Positions 8,895 to 17,470 of a stretch of 64,000 nt of DNA are shown piece by piece. Where the stretch lies: contig CAZHTC010000006.1 in NCBI GenBank assembly GCA_964535575.1, positions 62,001 through 126,000 of the forward strand, in the 5' to 3' direction. The notes beneath the pieces were generated by a model. The model saw nothing but the letters and a program-made list of their open reading frames with translations. It was not told where the DNA came from and ran no database searches. Made by a program: the position numbers and the translations under genes. Positions within the stretch are counted from its first letter, which is position 1. The number at the start of each line of letters is the position of its first letter. Source of the DNA: JAGPCK01 sp964535575. GTDB taxonomy: Bacteria > Bacteroidota > Bacteroidia > UKL13-3.

Positions 8895-9734
8895 TTAAGA
8901 AGCATCCGCGGGTTGTGTGGAACAAAAGAGTTCCCACTTACTGTTTCCTGCATTGTAAATTTTCAGATATCCTGCTTTCAATAATTCACTTTCATTGCGA
9001 AAGGATGCAGGTATCCTGTTCGGATAATATCGTATTTGTTCTTTCGGGTGGAGGTAGAACAATTGCGGCTCAGTATAACCTGTAAGGGTAAAGCCCGTTT
9101 TTTTATAACCTTCCCCCATACTCCAGTCTCTGTCGGCATAAGTCATCAGGTGGGCCGGGTGGTGGTTGATGATAAAATGATTTAATAATTTACCAAGTCC
9201 GCCTGTAACGGTAATCCCGCTTTTACTGGCAAAACGCACCAACTCAAAAGAACGATACGGAACAGCGCGGTTGTGCATCACACGGCTTTTACTGTAAGTA
9301 GCTACTGCCACAAGTTCATTGGAATAAATTAATCCGTATTTGTAATAGGCCGTGGTGCTGTATTGCAGGTGATGAGCGTTTAAAAAATCAGCGGCCTGTT
9401 TTTTATCCAGACGTACTACGTTGGTTTGTCGGGCATGTATGCGTTTTCGTTTGCCCAGCATGACCAGAATTCTTGCTTTTACCAGGTTCTTTTGTTTGTT
9501 CCATATATCTTCGCTCAAATGAATAACCTGATGATTTTGTTTTTCCATCTGGCACGACAGGTTTACCAAAAAGGAAGGATCAGGTTGCTGCATCGCGGCA
9601 AACGTAATGAGGTGCAGAAATAAGTTGTCCGATAGCTGAAAAATAAGCCCATGCCTGTGCGCTTCGGGCGTTATTTTTTTTACCTGAATTTGTTCCTCCT
9701 CAAAAAAAGATTCTGCTTCTTTTAAAAAACCCAT
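8895..9734 (-). CDS. Uncharacterised protein with phage homing-endonuclease-like C-terminal domain
   Basis: A 279-residue protein of unknown function, without signal peptide or membrane segments. The first half is weakly conserved; a basic stretch (LGKRKRIHARQTN) near residue 105 leads into the second half, which contains LDKKQAADFLNAHHLQ, a YYKYGLIY segment, VAVATYSKSR, YRSFELVRFASK, GGLGKLLNHFI and a YADRDWSMGEGYKKTGF block. From memory this series resembles the C-terminal region of Hef-like and related phage-encoded nucleases, and partly a GNAT-like fold; no GIY-YIG or HNH motif is visible in the first half. I therefore infer a DNA-associated or acyltransferase-like role only tentatively. 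I chose ATG 9734 because a -7 box (9741-9748) lies just upstream and overlaps the alternative TTG at 9743. Confidence 0.65.
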   Translation of the reverse strand: MGFLKEAESFFEEEQIQVKKITPEAHRHGLIFQLSDNLFLHLITFAAMQQPDPSFLVNLSCQMEKQNHQVIHLSEDIWNKQKNLVKARILVMLGKRKRIHARQTNVVRLDKKQAADFLNAHHLQYSTTAYYKYGLIYSNELVAVATYSKSRVMHNRAVPYRSFELVRFASKSGITVTGGLGKLLNHFIINHHPAHLMTYADRDWSMGEGYKKTGFTLTGYTEPQLFYLHPKEQIRYYPNRIPASFRNESELLKAGYLKIYNAGNSKWELFCSTQPADAS

Positions 9735-9740
9735 TAAGGG

Positions 9741-9748
9741 CAAAGGTA
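9741..9748 (-). promoter_or_regulatory. -7 promoter box TACCTTTG
   Basis: Perfect TAnnTTTG six bases upstream of the ATG at 9734 on the minus strand; supports that start over the upstream TTG. Confidence 0.45.
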
Positions 9749-9834
9749 AGCGGTTATTATCTGTTGATTAAATTTTTTCATAACAGCAAAGCCTCGGTTT
9801 TTTTACTGTAAATTCGCATCCTTTCAATTATTTT

Positions 9835-12351
9835 ATGAATAAGAAATTACAACTTTTATTGGTATTGATGTCGGTGGCCTTTGGAATGCGGGCACAAACT
9901 ACTCTGCCTACCTGGTGGAATTTTTCTACCCCCGGTATTGCCACACCACCCAATGGCTGGAGTTACAATCTTACTATTTCTAATGGGAATTTAACTTATA
10001 CCGGTTCAACCAATTCGGTGGGGGGAGATAATATTTCCTGCCGGCTCGATGCTACCGGTGAATATGTGCAGGTATGGTTTGCCGACAAACCCGGCCCTGT
10101 AAGTTATTGGATAAAAGGTACCGGAATTTCTCCTGCCCCTGCTTTTGCTGGTACGTTTAAAGTTCAGGAGTCGGTTGATGGTAATACCTGGAATGATGTG
10201 CATACATTTAACAATACCGACCTTACCGGTACCATGACCCGTTTTGCCGATAACCTTACATCCACTTCGCGGTATGTACGCTTTTATTACAGCAGCAAAC
10301 AAACAGGAAGTAATGTGGCCCTCGATAGCGTGACCATTCAAACGGCACCCCCACCAACAACTCCGGTTATCAATATTAAACAAGGCACCACTACCATTGT
10401 AAACAATAGTCAGTTCGTTGTCGGAAAATCTGCTTCTACCGTGTTCACTATTGAAAACAAAGGAACTCAGGATACGCTCGTTATTACCGGTTCTTCTATT
10501 ACCGGAACCGAAGCTTCTGATTACAGCGTAACGGGAATGCCGGTAAAAATTGCAGCAGGCAATTCTGCAAATTTCACGCTTAATTTTAATCCTCCCGGTT
10601 CAAATGCAAGCCGTTATGCCACCCTCATTGTAAACAGCAACGATGCCGATAAATCAGTATACAATATTAACCTGTATGGCATCAGCGGAAACTATGCTTC
10701 AGAACCTAATATTTTAGTGGGGCCCTTGCAGTTTACTGCAGTAAAAGCGTATGGGTTTAAAGCCTGGTTCAATAACCCTTCTCCGGTAAAACCTGAAGGA
10801 TATCTGGTGTTGCGCAAAAAAGGTTCACCGGTGAGCGAAGGTCCCGTTGACGGGCAAACGTATATGAAAGGAGATTATATTGGCGCAGCACAGGTGGCTC
10901 TGGTAGGTACAGATACCGCATTTACTCCAACTTATATTTTAGGAGGCAACGATTATTATTTTAAAATCTTTCCTTTTAATGGGCCAAACGGTTTTCAAAA
11001 TTATTATACAACCGGCTCTATTCTCAATTATTCCATCAGTGTTCCTCAGGGAAATCCAGGAACTTACTACAGCGGAATCAACTCAGCCTCGAGTGATTTT
11101 TTAACGAAACTTCACAACAAGATTAATCCGCATGATACGGTGTTTTACAGTTTATATATTGCCAAAGTGGTGAATCCGTTTTTAACCCGCGATACCACGG
11201 GAGGGAAAAAAGTAGTGAATTGCGTGTACACCGGAATTCCTTATGTGTATGATGAACCGTTTTTGTGGTGGAGTGGTGCCAATAGCGGCATACTTACCCG
11301 CGAGCATACCTTTGCACAAAGTTGGATGCCTACAGATGCACAATTGCCGGGCAACCCCGAATTTCCGGAGTATAACGATGTACATAACCTGTTCCCGGCC
11401 GATCAGGCCAATGCCAACGGAAAACGTTCTAATTATCCGTTTGGAGAAATTGTGGGCGCACCTACCTATACCTCGCCAAGTGGTTATGGGAAATTAGGTA
11501 AAGATGCCAACAACAATACGGTGTGGGAACCCCGCGATGACCAGAAAGGAGATTTGGCCCGCGCTATTTTTTATATGCTCACCTGCTACAACGGAGTGAA
11601 TGGGAACAACTGGAGAATGCCGGCTACGCAAAGCGAAGCTTTATTGAAAAAGTGGCATTTTCAGGATTTACCAGATGCCATTGAAAAATCGCGTCAGGAA
11701 TTAATTTATGATTTGCAGCACAACAGGAATCCGTTTATTGACAGCCCCAATTTTGCGTGCCGCATCAACTTTACCAATATGACCTGGAACAGTACGGTTA
11801 GCGGCCCCTGCGGTGTTCCGCAAATTAATGTGCTCAATCCGGATACGAGTGTGGAAGATGTGCATGATGTAGGAATGCTTCCAATTCAATGGTCGTCACT
11901 GAATGTAGACAGCGTAAAAATTTATTATATCGTAAATGATACCGGGGTGCAATTAATTACTCCGGGTGTTGCTGCTTCTGCCGGATCCTATCTTTGGGTA
12001 ACGGGTTCGAGTAATGGAGATAGTTTGCGCATCAGAATAGAAAGCACCACCGACAACAAGGTGTTTGGTGTTTCACCCAAATTTGTGTTGCTTCAAACAT
12101 TAGGGATGGAGCAACTCATGCGCTTGAATATTTCGGTTTATCCCAATCCGTCAAAAGGCAGTTTTACCGTTAACCTGAACGGAGAAAAAAATGTAACCTG
12201 CCAGTTGTATGATTTGAGGGGAGCTTTATTACAAACACAAACTGTTTCATCGGGTAAAATAAACATGAATACGGGCGATAAAAAGGGCATTTTTATTCTG
12301 ATTGTCCGTTCTGAAAACGGCACTGTAATGCAAAAAATAGTTTCAGAGTAG
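9835..12351 (+). CDS. Secreted endonuclease I family nuclease with T9SS sorting domain
   Basis: An 838-residue multidomain exoprotein. A signal peptide (LLLVLMSVAFGMRAQ) is followed by a jelly-roll-like region to about residue 170, a choice-of-anchor D-like domain (about 175-285, with FTIENKGTQDTLVI and FNPPGS), a further beta domain, and an endonuclease I (EndA/NucM-type) catalytic domain from about 410 to 650. The catalytic domain shows REHTFAQSWMP and YNDVHNLFPADQANANGKRS, which carry the His/Asn metal-binding residues of the beta-beta-alpha-metal nuclease fold. The C-terminus has SVYPNPSKGSFTV and ends IVSE, a type A T9SS sorting domain. Inferred role: extracellular DNA/RNA degradation for nutrient scavenging. 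It is followed by a strong hairpin terminator. Confidence 0.92.
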   Translation: MNKKLQLLLVLMSVAFGMRAQTTLPTWWNFSTPGIATPPNGWSYNLTISNGNLTYTGSTNSVGGDNISCRLDATGEYVQVWFADKPGPVSYWIKGTGISPAPAFAGTFKVQESVDGNTWNDVHTFNNTDLTGTMTRFADNLTSTSRYVRFYYSSKQTGSNVALDSVTIQTAPPPTTPVINIKQGTTTIVNNSQFVVGKSASTVFTIENKGTQDTLVITGSSITGTEASDYSVTGMPVKIAAGNSANFTLNFNPPGSNASRYATLIVNSNDADKSVYNINLYGISGNYASEPNILVGPLQFTAVKAYGFKAWFNNPSPVKPEGYLVLRKKGSPVSEGPVDGQTYMKGDYIGAAQVALVGTDTAFTPTYILGGNDYYFKIFPFNGPNGFQNYYTTGSILNYSISVPQGNPGTYYSGINSASSDFLTKLHNKINPHDTVFYSLYIAKVVNPFLTRDTTGGKKVVNCVYTGIPYVYDEPFLWWSGANSGILTREHTFAQSWMPTDAQLPGNPEFPEYNDVHNLFPADQANANGKRSNYPFGEIVGAPTYTSPSGYGKLGKDANNNTVWEPRDDQKGDLARAIFYMLTCYNGVNGNNWRMPATQSEALLKKWHFQDLPDAIEKSRQELIYDLQHNRNPFIDSPNFACRINFTNMTWNSTVSGPCGVPQINVLNPDTSVEDVHDVGMLPIQWSSLNVDSVKIYYIVNDTGVQLITPGVAASAGSYLWVTGSSNGDSLRIRIESTTDNKVFGVSPKFVLLQTLGMEQLMRLNISVYPNPSKGSFTVNLNGEKNVTCQLYDLRGALLQTQTVSSGKINMNTGDKKGIFILIVRSENGTVMQKIVSE

Positions 12352-12371
12352 GTTTAAGCAACTTGCTGATT

Positions 12372-12449
12372 CCGGCTGAGTTAAATGGGTTAGATGCTTT
12401 ATTGAACTTAGGAGCATCCAAGAATTTAGCTCAGCCGGTTATTTTTTTT
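12372..12449 (+). terminator. Long stem-loop terminator after endonuclease gene
   Basis: A 15-bp near-perfect inverted repeat (CCGGCTGAGTTAAAT at 12372 against ATTTAGCTCAGCCGG ending 12438, one mismatch) encloses a second nested GATGCT/AGCATC pairing and is followed by TTATTTTTTTT. It resembles a rho-independent terminator with an unusually long, two-tier stem. It ends about 24 bases before the next gene's ATG. Confidence 0.75.
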
Positions 12450-12472
12450 CCAAAAAATAAGTATAATGCACT

Positions 12473-14434
12473 ATGAAAAAGGGATTAATCATTTTATTAA
12501 TGCTGCTTGGCTGTTTAGCGGCAGATGCACAAAAGGGAGTCTTACTTCAGGCTTCGGGAGATTTAATTAAAGAGGGAAACGAATTATACGATAAGCGAAA
12601 GTTTCGTGAAGCGGTATCCAAATACGAGCAGGTTTCTCGCAACGATACCAACTATGCATGGGCTGTTTTTGAAACAGCACTCACCTACCAGCAAATGGAA
12701 AATTATTCCAAAGCGGTAGAGGTATTGTTAAAAGGCCTTACCATTGATTGCGACCGGGAACATAATTTTTACCATATGCTGGGTAACAATTATAACCTGA
12801 TGGACAGCACAACACTTTCACTCAAATACCTGGAAGAAGGGATAGCCAAATATCCAAATCATTACCTGCTGTACTTCTATAAGGGCATGACGCTTCTTTC
12901 GCTCAAAAAAGACAAAGAGGCTTATGAGGCATTTAAAAAAGCAATTGAAATAAATTATTACCACGTAGGCAGCCATTTGCAAATGGGAAATCTGGCTTAC
13001 AAATACGGGATGGTTACTCCTGCTTTAATGAGCTACACATTCGCATTGATGTTTGAGCCAAATTCCAAACGCGCTATGGAGGCTATTGGAAATATGGTGA
13101 AGCTGATGAAGGCAGAAGATATGACTCCTGAAGACCGTTCAAAATTTATGAATTACCAGACAGGGAATAACGACTTTGAAGATATCGATCAGATTATTGC
13201 TTCGAAGGTGGCCCTTGATTCTAAATACAAATCAAAATCAAAAATAAACGACCGCATTGTAAACCAATTGCAGATTTTATGCGAGAAACTGGTTGAAAAG
13301 GGAGACGACAAAGGTTTTTGGATGGAAAACTACGGATGGTTTTATAAAAAGATATATGAACAAAACCATTTTCCGGGAATGACTTACCTTATTTTCTCGG
13401 GAGTAGGAAGCGATGATGTGCAGCGGGTGATTAAATCCAATGCTAAAAAATTAAACAGTTTTAAAACATTTGCCATAACCGAAGTAGCTGCATTCCGGTC
13501 GGCTAAACCGTTTACATTTAAAGGCCAAACCTATAAAATGACCCGTTATTTCAACGACAATGGCACCATGGAAGCAATGGGTGAAACAAACGCCAAAACA
13601 GGAAAGCAAACCGGCAAGTGGTTTTTGTTTGGCAGCAACGGAAATGTTACTGTTGAACTGGAACTGGATGATGCAGGTGAAAGGGCCGGAACCTGGAATT
13701 GGTATTACGACAATAACCAGTTGAAGGAAGAAGCAAGCTATCAGGATGGAAAACTTACAGGGAAAAATAAAGAATACACCCGCGATGGGGTGATGACGTT
13801 GAACGCTACGTATAAAGAAGGCAAATCGGAGGGCGATTATTATTCGTACTATTCAACCGGTCAGCTGGAAGAACATTCCTTTTATAAAGACGGGGAGCGA
13901 AATGGTGTGGCCAAAGTTTATTTCCGCAACGGTTCGCGCAAATACGAGGTAATGTATAAAGACGGAGAGAAAACACATTACAAGGCGTATTTCAATAATG
14001 ATAGTTTGTATGAAGTATATGCCATGGAAGATGGAAAGGCTGTTGGAGATTATATAAGCTATTACAATAACGGGCAGGTGCAGTCGAAAGGTAAATATAA
14101 AGAAGATAAAGCAGACGGTCCCTGGGTATATTACTACCGAAACGGAAACAAAAGATATGAAGGCACTTATGATAACGGCAAAACGGTAGGAGTTTGGAAT
14201 TATTACCATACAAATGGTGCCTTCGAGCATAAGGAAGAGTACGATGAAGAGGGAAAAACCAAAGGATGGATAAAAATGTTTGATGTTGACAGTGTGCTGC
14301 ACTTCGAATATTTTTATGAGAAAGGAAAAATCAGGAAATATACTTTTTACGATAAGGCAGGTAAAGTACTTTCAACCGGTCAGGAAAAAGGAGGAAAACT
14401 ATTTCTTAAAGGATACTACCCGAAGGCGGAGTAG
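12473..14434 (+). CDS. TPR and MORN-repeat protein, N-terminal part of a frameshifted gene
   Basis: The 653-residue frame begins with a signal peptide (IILLMLLGCLAADAQ). Residues of about 20-230 form tetratricopeptide repeats (ELYDKRKFREAVSKYEQV, KAVEVLLKGLTIDC, KDKEAYEAFKKAIEINYYHVG). A linker of about 100 residues leads to MORN_2 repeats from about residue 340 (WNWYYDNNQLKEEASYQDGK and similar). The frame stops with KGYYPKAE in the middle of a MORN repeat. Adding one base to the CCC at 14419-14421 would continue the repeat as YYPEGGVVEMEG into the next frame, so this and the following frame are very probably one gene of about 1094 residues (see findings). A periplasmic or cell-surface scaffold role is inferred; function unknown. 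First gene of a probable operon with two DUF3857 genes. Confidence 0.85.
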   Translation: MKKGLIILLMLLGCLAADAQKGVLLQASGDLIKEGNELYDKRKFREAVSKYEQVSRNDTNYAWAVFETALTYQQMENYSKAVEVLLKGLTIDCDREHNFYHMLGNNYNLMDSTTLSLKYLEEGIAKYPNHYLLYFYKGMTLLSLKKDKEAYEAFKKAIEINYYHVGSHLQMGNLAYKYGMVTPALMSYTFALMFEPNSKRAMEAIGNMVKLMKAEDMTPEDRSKFMNYQTGNNDFEDIDQIIASKVALDSKYKSKSKINDRIVNQLQILCEKLVEKGDDKGFWMENYGWFYKKIYEQNHFPGMTYLIFSGVGSDDVQRVIKSNAKKLNSFKTFAITEVAAFRSAKPFTFKGQTYKMTRYFNDNGTMEAMGETNAKTGKQTGKWFLFGSNGNVTVELELDDAGERAGTWNWYYDNNQLKEEASYQDGKLTGKNKEYTRDGVMTLNATYKEGKSEGDYYSYYSTGQLEEHSFYKDGERNGVAKVYFRNGSRKYEVMYKDGEKTHYKAYFNNDSLYEVYAMEDGKAVGDYISYYNNGQVQSKGKYKEDKADGPWVYYYRNGNKRYEGTYDNGKTVGVWNYYHTNGAFEHKEEYDEEGKTKGWIKMFDVDSVLHFEYFYEKGKIRKYTFYDKAGKVLSTGQEKGGKLFLKGYYPKAE

Positions 14435-15756
14435 TGGAAATGGAAGGAACGCTCGATGACGGAGAACGTGACGGGGTATGGAAGTTTTACGACCGTTCGG
14501 GGGCTTTAACTTCCAAAGCCGAATATAAAAAGGGTACACAGGATGGATTAAGTGAAACCTTTTTTGCCAATGGTAAAATAAAAACCCGTTGTACCATAAA
14601 AGATGGTGATTACGAAGGATACTTTACCCGATACTTTACCAATGGAAAAGTAGACCGCGAAGGATGGTATGTACAGGATAATATGGAGGGTGATTGGTTC
14701 TATTATTACCTTAATGGAAATCTGGAAAGTATCACCAGTTACCTTAATGATAATATCACCGGACACGAAGAATATTATAATGAAAACGGGCAGTTGCAAA
14801 CCGATTATTACTGGGATGATATTCATACCAATCGCATAACTACGTTCGACACCCTCGGAAACGTGGTAGCGGACAATAAACTGAATCACGGAAATGGCCC
14901 GTATAAATTTTTGTATCCCGATGGTAAATTGAAACTGACCGGACAATACCGAAACGGGCAACAGGATAGTGTACGCACAGGATATTACCGCAGCGGCAAA
15001 ATTCGTTTCCGGGATGAATTTGTTTGCGGAAGAAAAGTTGGGAAATATGTTTTTTATTGGGAAAACGGAAAGGTTTCGTTAGAAGGAAATTATTTCTGGG
15101 ACAATAAAGAAGGGGAGTGGAAAGATTATGATGAGAACGGCAAACTGGAAGAAGTAGCTACCTGGCGAAACGGGGAACTGGAAGGGCCTACCACCTGGTA
15201 TTACGACAACGGGAAAATAGAGGTGCAGGGAATATATCATGAAGGAAACCGGGAAGGATGGTTTACCTATTACGAACCTGGAGGAATGGTACGTTTCAAA
15301 GTACGGTATATTGAAGGAGTGGCTCAGGCATATTCTTACCTCGACAAAGACGGAAAATATGTTCCCGAAATTTCGTTAAATCATGGAAACGGAACCTTAA
15401 AGGCTTATTTCCAGAACGGGGCGGTATCTGCTGAGCTTGAATATAAAAACGGCTGGCTCTTTGGTACCCGAAAATTATATTTCCCCAATGGAAATATTCA
15501 CAAAGAGGAGCCTTACACCGATGGTGATCTTGATGGGGTTTGGAAAGAGTATTACCCAAGCGGTAAAATAAAAGCTTCCATTAATTATTATATGGATTGT
15601 TTTAACGGAGCAGCTGTTTGGTACTTTGAAAACGGAAAAGTTGAAAAAGAAGGAAACTATATTTTGGACACCCTGCACGGAGTAAGAACAAAATACGATA
15701 TGACGGGAAAGGTAGTGGAGCGAAAAGTTTTTGTGTATGGTGAAGAAAGTAAATAA
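14434..15756 (+). CDS. MORN-repeat protein, C-terminal part of the frameshifted gene
   Basis: A 440-codon frame made almost entirely of MORN_2 repeats (for example DGVWKFYDRSGALTSKAEY, NKEGEWKDYDENGKLEEV, GVWKEYYPSGKIKASINYY). It has no signal peptide. The only possible starts are a GTG at 14434, overlapping the preceding stop by one base, or an ATG at 14440, both inside a repeat rather than at a domain boundary. A secreted-type repeat protein without its own export signal supports the view that this is the detached 3' half of the upstream gene. Reinitiation by coupling (TAGTG overlap) is the alternative. Its last 20 bases overlap the start of the following transglutaminase-like gene, which indicates co-transcription. 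Confidence 0.8.
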   Translation: MEMEGTLDDGERDGVWKFYDRSGALTSKAEYKKGTQDGLSETFFANGKIKTRCTIKDGDYEGYFTRYFTNGKVDREGWYVQDNMEGDWFYYYLNGNLESITSYLNDNITGHEEYYNENGQLQTDYYWDDIHTNRITTFDTLGNVVADNKLNHGNGPYKFLYPDGKLKLTGQYRNGQQDSVRTGYYRSGKIRFRDEFVCGRKVGKYVFYWENGKVSLEGNYFWDNKEGEWKDYDENGKLEEVATWRNGELEGPTTWYYDNGKIEVQGIYHEGNREGWFTYYEPGGMVRFKVRYIEGVAQAYSYLDKDGKYVPEISLNHGNGTLKAYFQNGAVSAELEYKNGWLFGTRKLYFPNGNIHKEEPYTDGDLDGVWKEYYPSGKIKASINYYMDCFNGAAVWYFENGKVEKEGNYILDTLHGVRTKYDMTGKVVERKVFVYGEESK

Positions 15757-17464
15757 AACCATCTGCTTTGTGCTATGTGTGGCCGCATTGGTACATCACA
15801 CGTTTGCCCAAAAACCGGATGCAGCCAGAGTAACTGAAACCATTGAGAAGTATGGGAAAAACCACAATGTAGCGGTGTTTTCCAATAAAGAACACCTTAC
15901 TATTGATGTAAATAAAAAGGGTGAAATATCGGCAGTAAATAAAGTAGTGTCGGAGCGGCTGATGCTNNNNNNNNNNNNNNNNNNNNNNNNNNNNNNNNNN
16001 NNNNNNNNNNNNNNNNNNNNNNNNNNNNNNNNNNNNNNNNNNNNNNNNNNNNNNNNNNNNNNNNNNAAAATAAAATACCTTTTGCGTGGCGACAATACCG
16101 ACAAAATTACATTTACCAAAACCGAATCGGGTGGAAAAACTACTTACTGCTGGACGGCAGGTACCGTGCGTTTTCTTACCCGCGAAGGACATACCATGGG
16201 CTATCGGCATTATTCCCCCCACATCATCATTTATATTGATGAGATTGAAGTGGGCGGGAAAAATCAGCCGTTTTTGCATGATGTTGGTTCGCTGTACAAC
16301 TGGTATTATTCCATGATTGAAAAAGCCGATACCGATACCACCGGCAACTATCAGCTAAAGCAACTTACCGATAGCTTAACAGCAGGAGTTACCGCTCCCA
16401 TTGAAAAAGCAAAACGTATTTACTACTGGGTGCAAAAAAATCTGAAGTATGTAGCTTTTGAAGACGGATTGGGTGGATTTGTTCCCCGTATGCCCAATGA
16501 CATATATGAGAAAAGATATGGCGACTGCAAAGACATGAGTTGCCTGCTGCATAAATTACTTGATTTAGCCGGACTGGACGCGCGCATGTGCTGGATAGGT
16601 ACACGGGATATTCCTTACAAATACAGTGAGGTGCCTACTCCGGCCAGCGACAACCACATGATAGCAACGGTGGTGATTGACGGTAAAAGATATTTTATTG
16701 ACGGCACCTGTGCCTATTGCGCTTTCGATATGCCAAGTTCGTTTACGCAGGGAAAGGAAGCGCTTATCAGTTTGGGAAAAGACAAATACCTTGTTGAAAC
16801 CGTACCTGTAATGCCCAAAGAGTTTACCCTTATCAGCGATTCGGTTTACCTTACCATATCCGGAAACGAACTGATAGGAGAAGGCAAAGTCACTTATAAG
16901 GGATACACTAAGGTAGATGTGATGTACTCATACTATGGCATGAGCAGTCGCCTGACCAACGAGGAAAAACTGAAAGCATTTATTCAGCGCGGCAATAATA
17001 AAATTACCGTGGATTATGCCCGTGCCAATAATTTTGAAAACAGTGATAGCGATTTTACTATCTGGTATAAATTCAGGTTGCCCGATTACCTTACGTTTGT
17101 GGGCAACGAGGTATACCTGAATATGAATCTCGAAAAAACATTTGATCAGTACAAACGCGACTTCTCTACGCTTGATGTAGATATTGACAATGAGTTCGCC
17201 TATATGGTAAAAAATGTGGTGATACTAAAAGTTCCCGATAGCACAACGGTAGAGTATGTGCCGGGTAATTCCTCGTTTGATTCTCCTTATTTCAGGTTTA
17301 AAATAGATTACCTCAGGGAAGGAAAAACCATCAGACTCGACCGGAATTACGGAGTAGATAATATTGTTTTGAGCCGCGATAATTTCCCCCTGTGGATGCA
17401 ATGCAACAGCAAAGTGAAACAGGCGTATAAAGACCAGCTTATTTTAAAAATAAACGCAAAATAA
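15737..17464 (+). CDS. Secreted DUF3857/transglutaminase-core protein (interrupted by assembly gap)
   Basis: A protein of about 575 residues with a signal peptide (TICFVLCVAALVHHTFAQ). The N-terminal DUF3857-type beta region is interrupted by 100 N at 15967-16066, so about 33 residues are unknown and the true gap length is not certain. The transglutaminase core is complete: the nucleophile Cys is in KRYGDCKDMSC, the His in SDNHMIATVVIDG and the Asp in YFIDGTCAY. The fold is a papain-like cysteine protease or acyl-transfer superfamily; Bacteroidota members are periplasmic or surface proteins of unknown substrate. I chose ATG 15737 (MVKKVNKT), which overlaps the MORN frame by 20 bp; an upstream TTG at 15731 is less likely. 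It is six bases before the next gene, so the pair is clearly co-transcribed. Confidence 0.85.
   Translation: MVKKVNKTICFVLCVAALVHHTFAQKPDAARVTETIEKYGKNHNVAVFSNKEHLTIDVNKKGEISAVNKVVSERLMXXXXXXXXXXXXXXXXXXXXXXXXXXXXXXXXXXKIKYLLRGDNTDKITFTKTESGGKTTYCWTAGTVRFLTREGHTMGYRHYSPHIIIYIDEIEVGGKNQPFLHDVGSLYNWYYSMIEKADTDTTGNYQLKQLTDSLTAGVTAPIEKAKRIYYWVQKNLKYVAFEDGLGGFVPRMPNDIYEKRYGDCKDMSCLLHKLLDLAGLDARMCWIGTRDIPYKYSEVPTPASDNHMIATVVIDGKRYFIDGTCAYCAFDMPSSFTQGKEALISLGKDKYLVETVPVMPKEFTLISDSVYLTISGNELIGEGKVTYKGYTKVDVMYSYYGMSSRLTNEEKLKAFIQRGNNKITVDYARANNFENSDSDFTIWYKFRLPDYLTFVGNEVYLNMNLEKTFDQYKRDFSTLDVDIDNEFAYMVKNVVILKVPDSTTVEYVPGNSSFDSPYFRFKIDYLREGKTIRLDRNYGVDNIVLSRDNFPLWMQCNSKVKQAYKDQLILKINAK
15967..16066. 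other. Assembly gap (100 N)
   Basis: Exactly 100 N, the default length used for scaffold joins of unknown size. It lies inside the DUF3857/transglutaminase gene. The reading frame is open on both sides but frame continuity across the gap cannot be proven. Confidence 0.99.
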
Positions 17465-17470
17465 AAGGGC

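Noticed and set aside
13853..14302. 149-codon minus frame with hydrophobic runs inside the MORN gene
   Set aside because: Hydrophobicity arises from antisense reading of Lys/Glu/Tyr-rich MORN repeats; periodic with the sense repeats.
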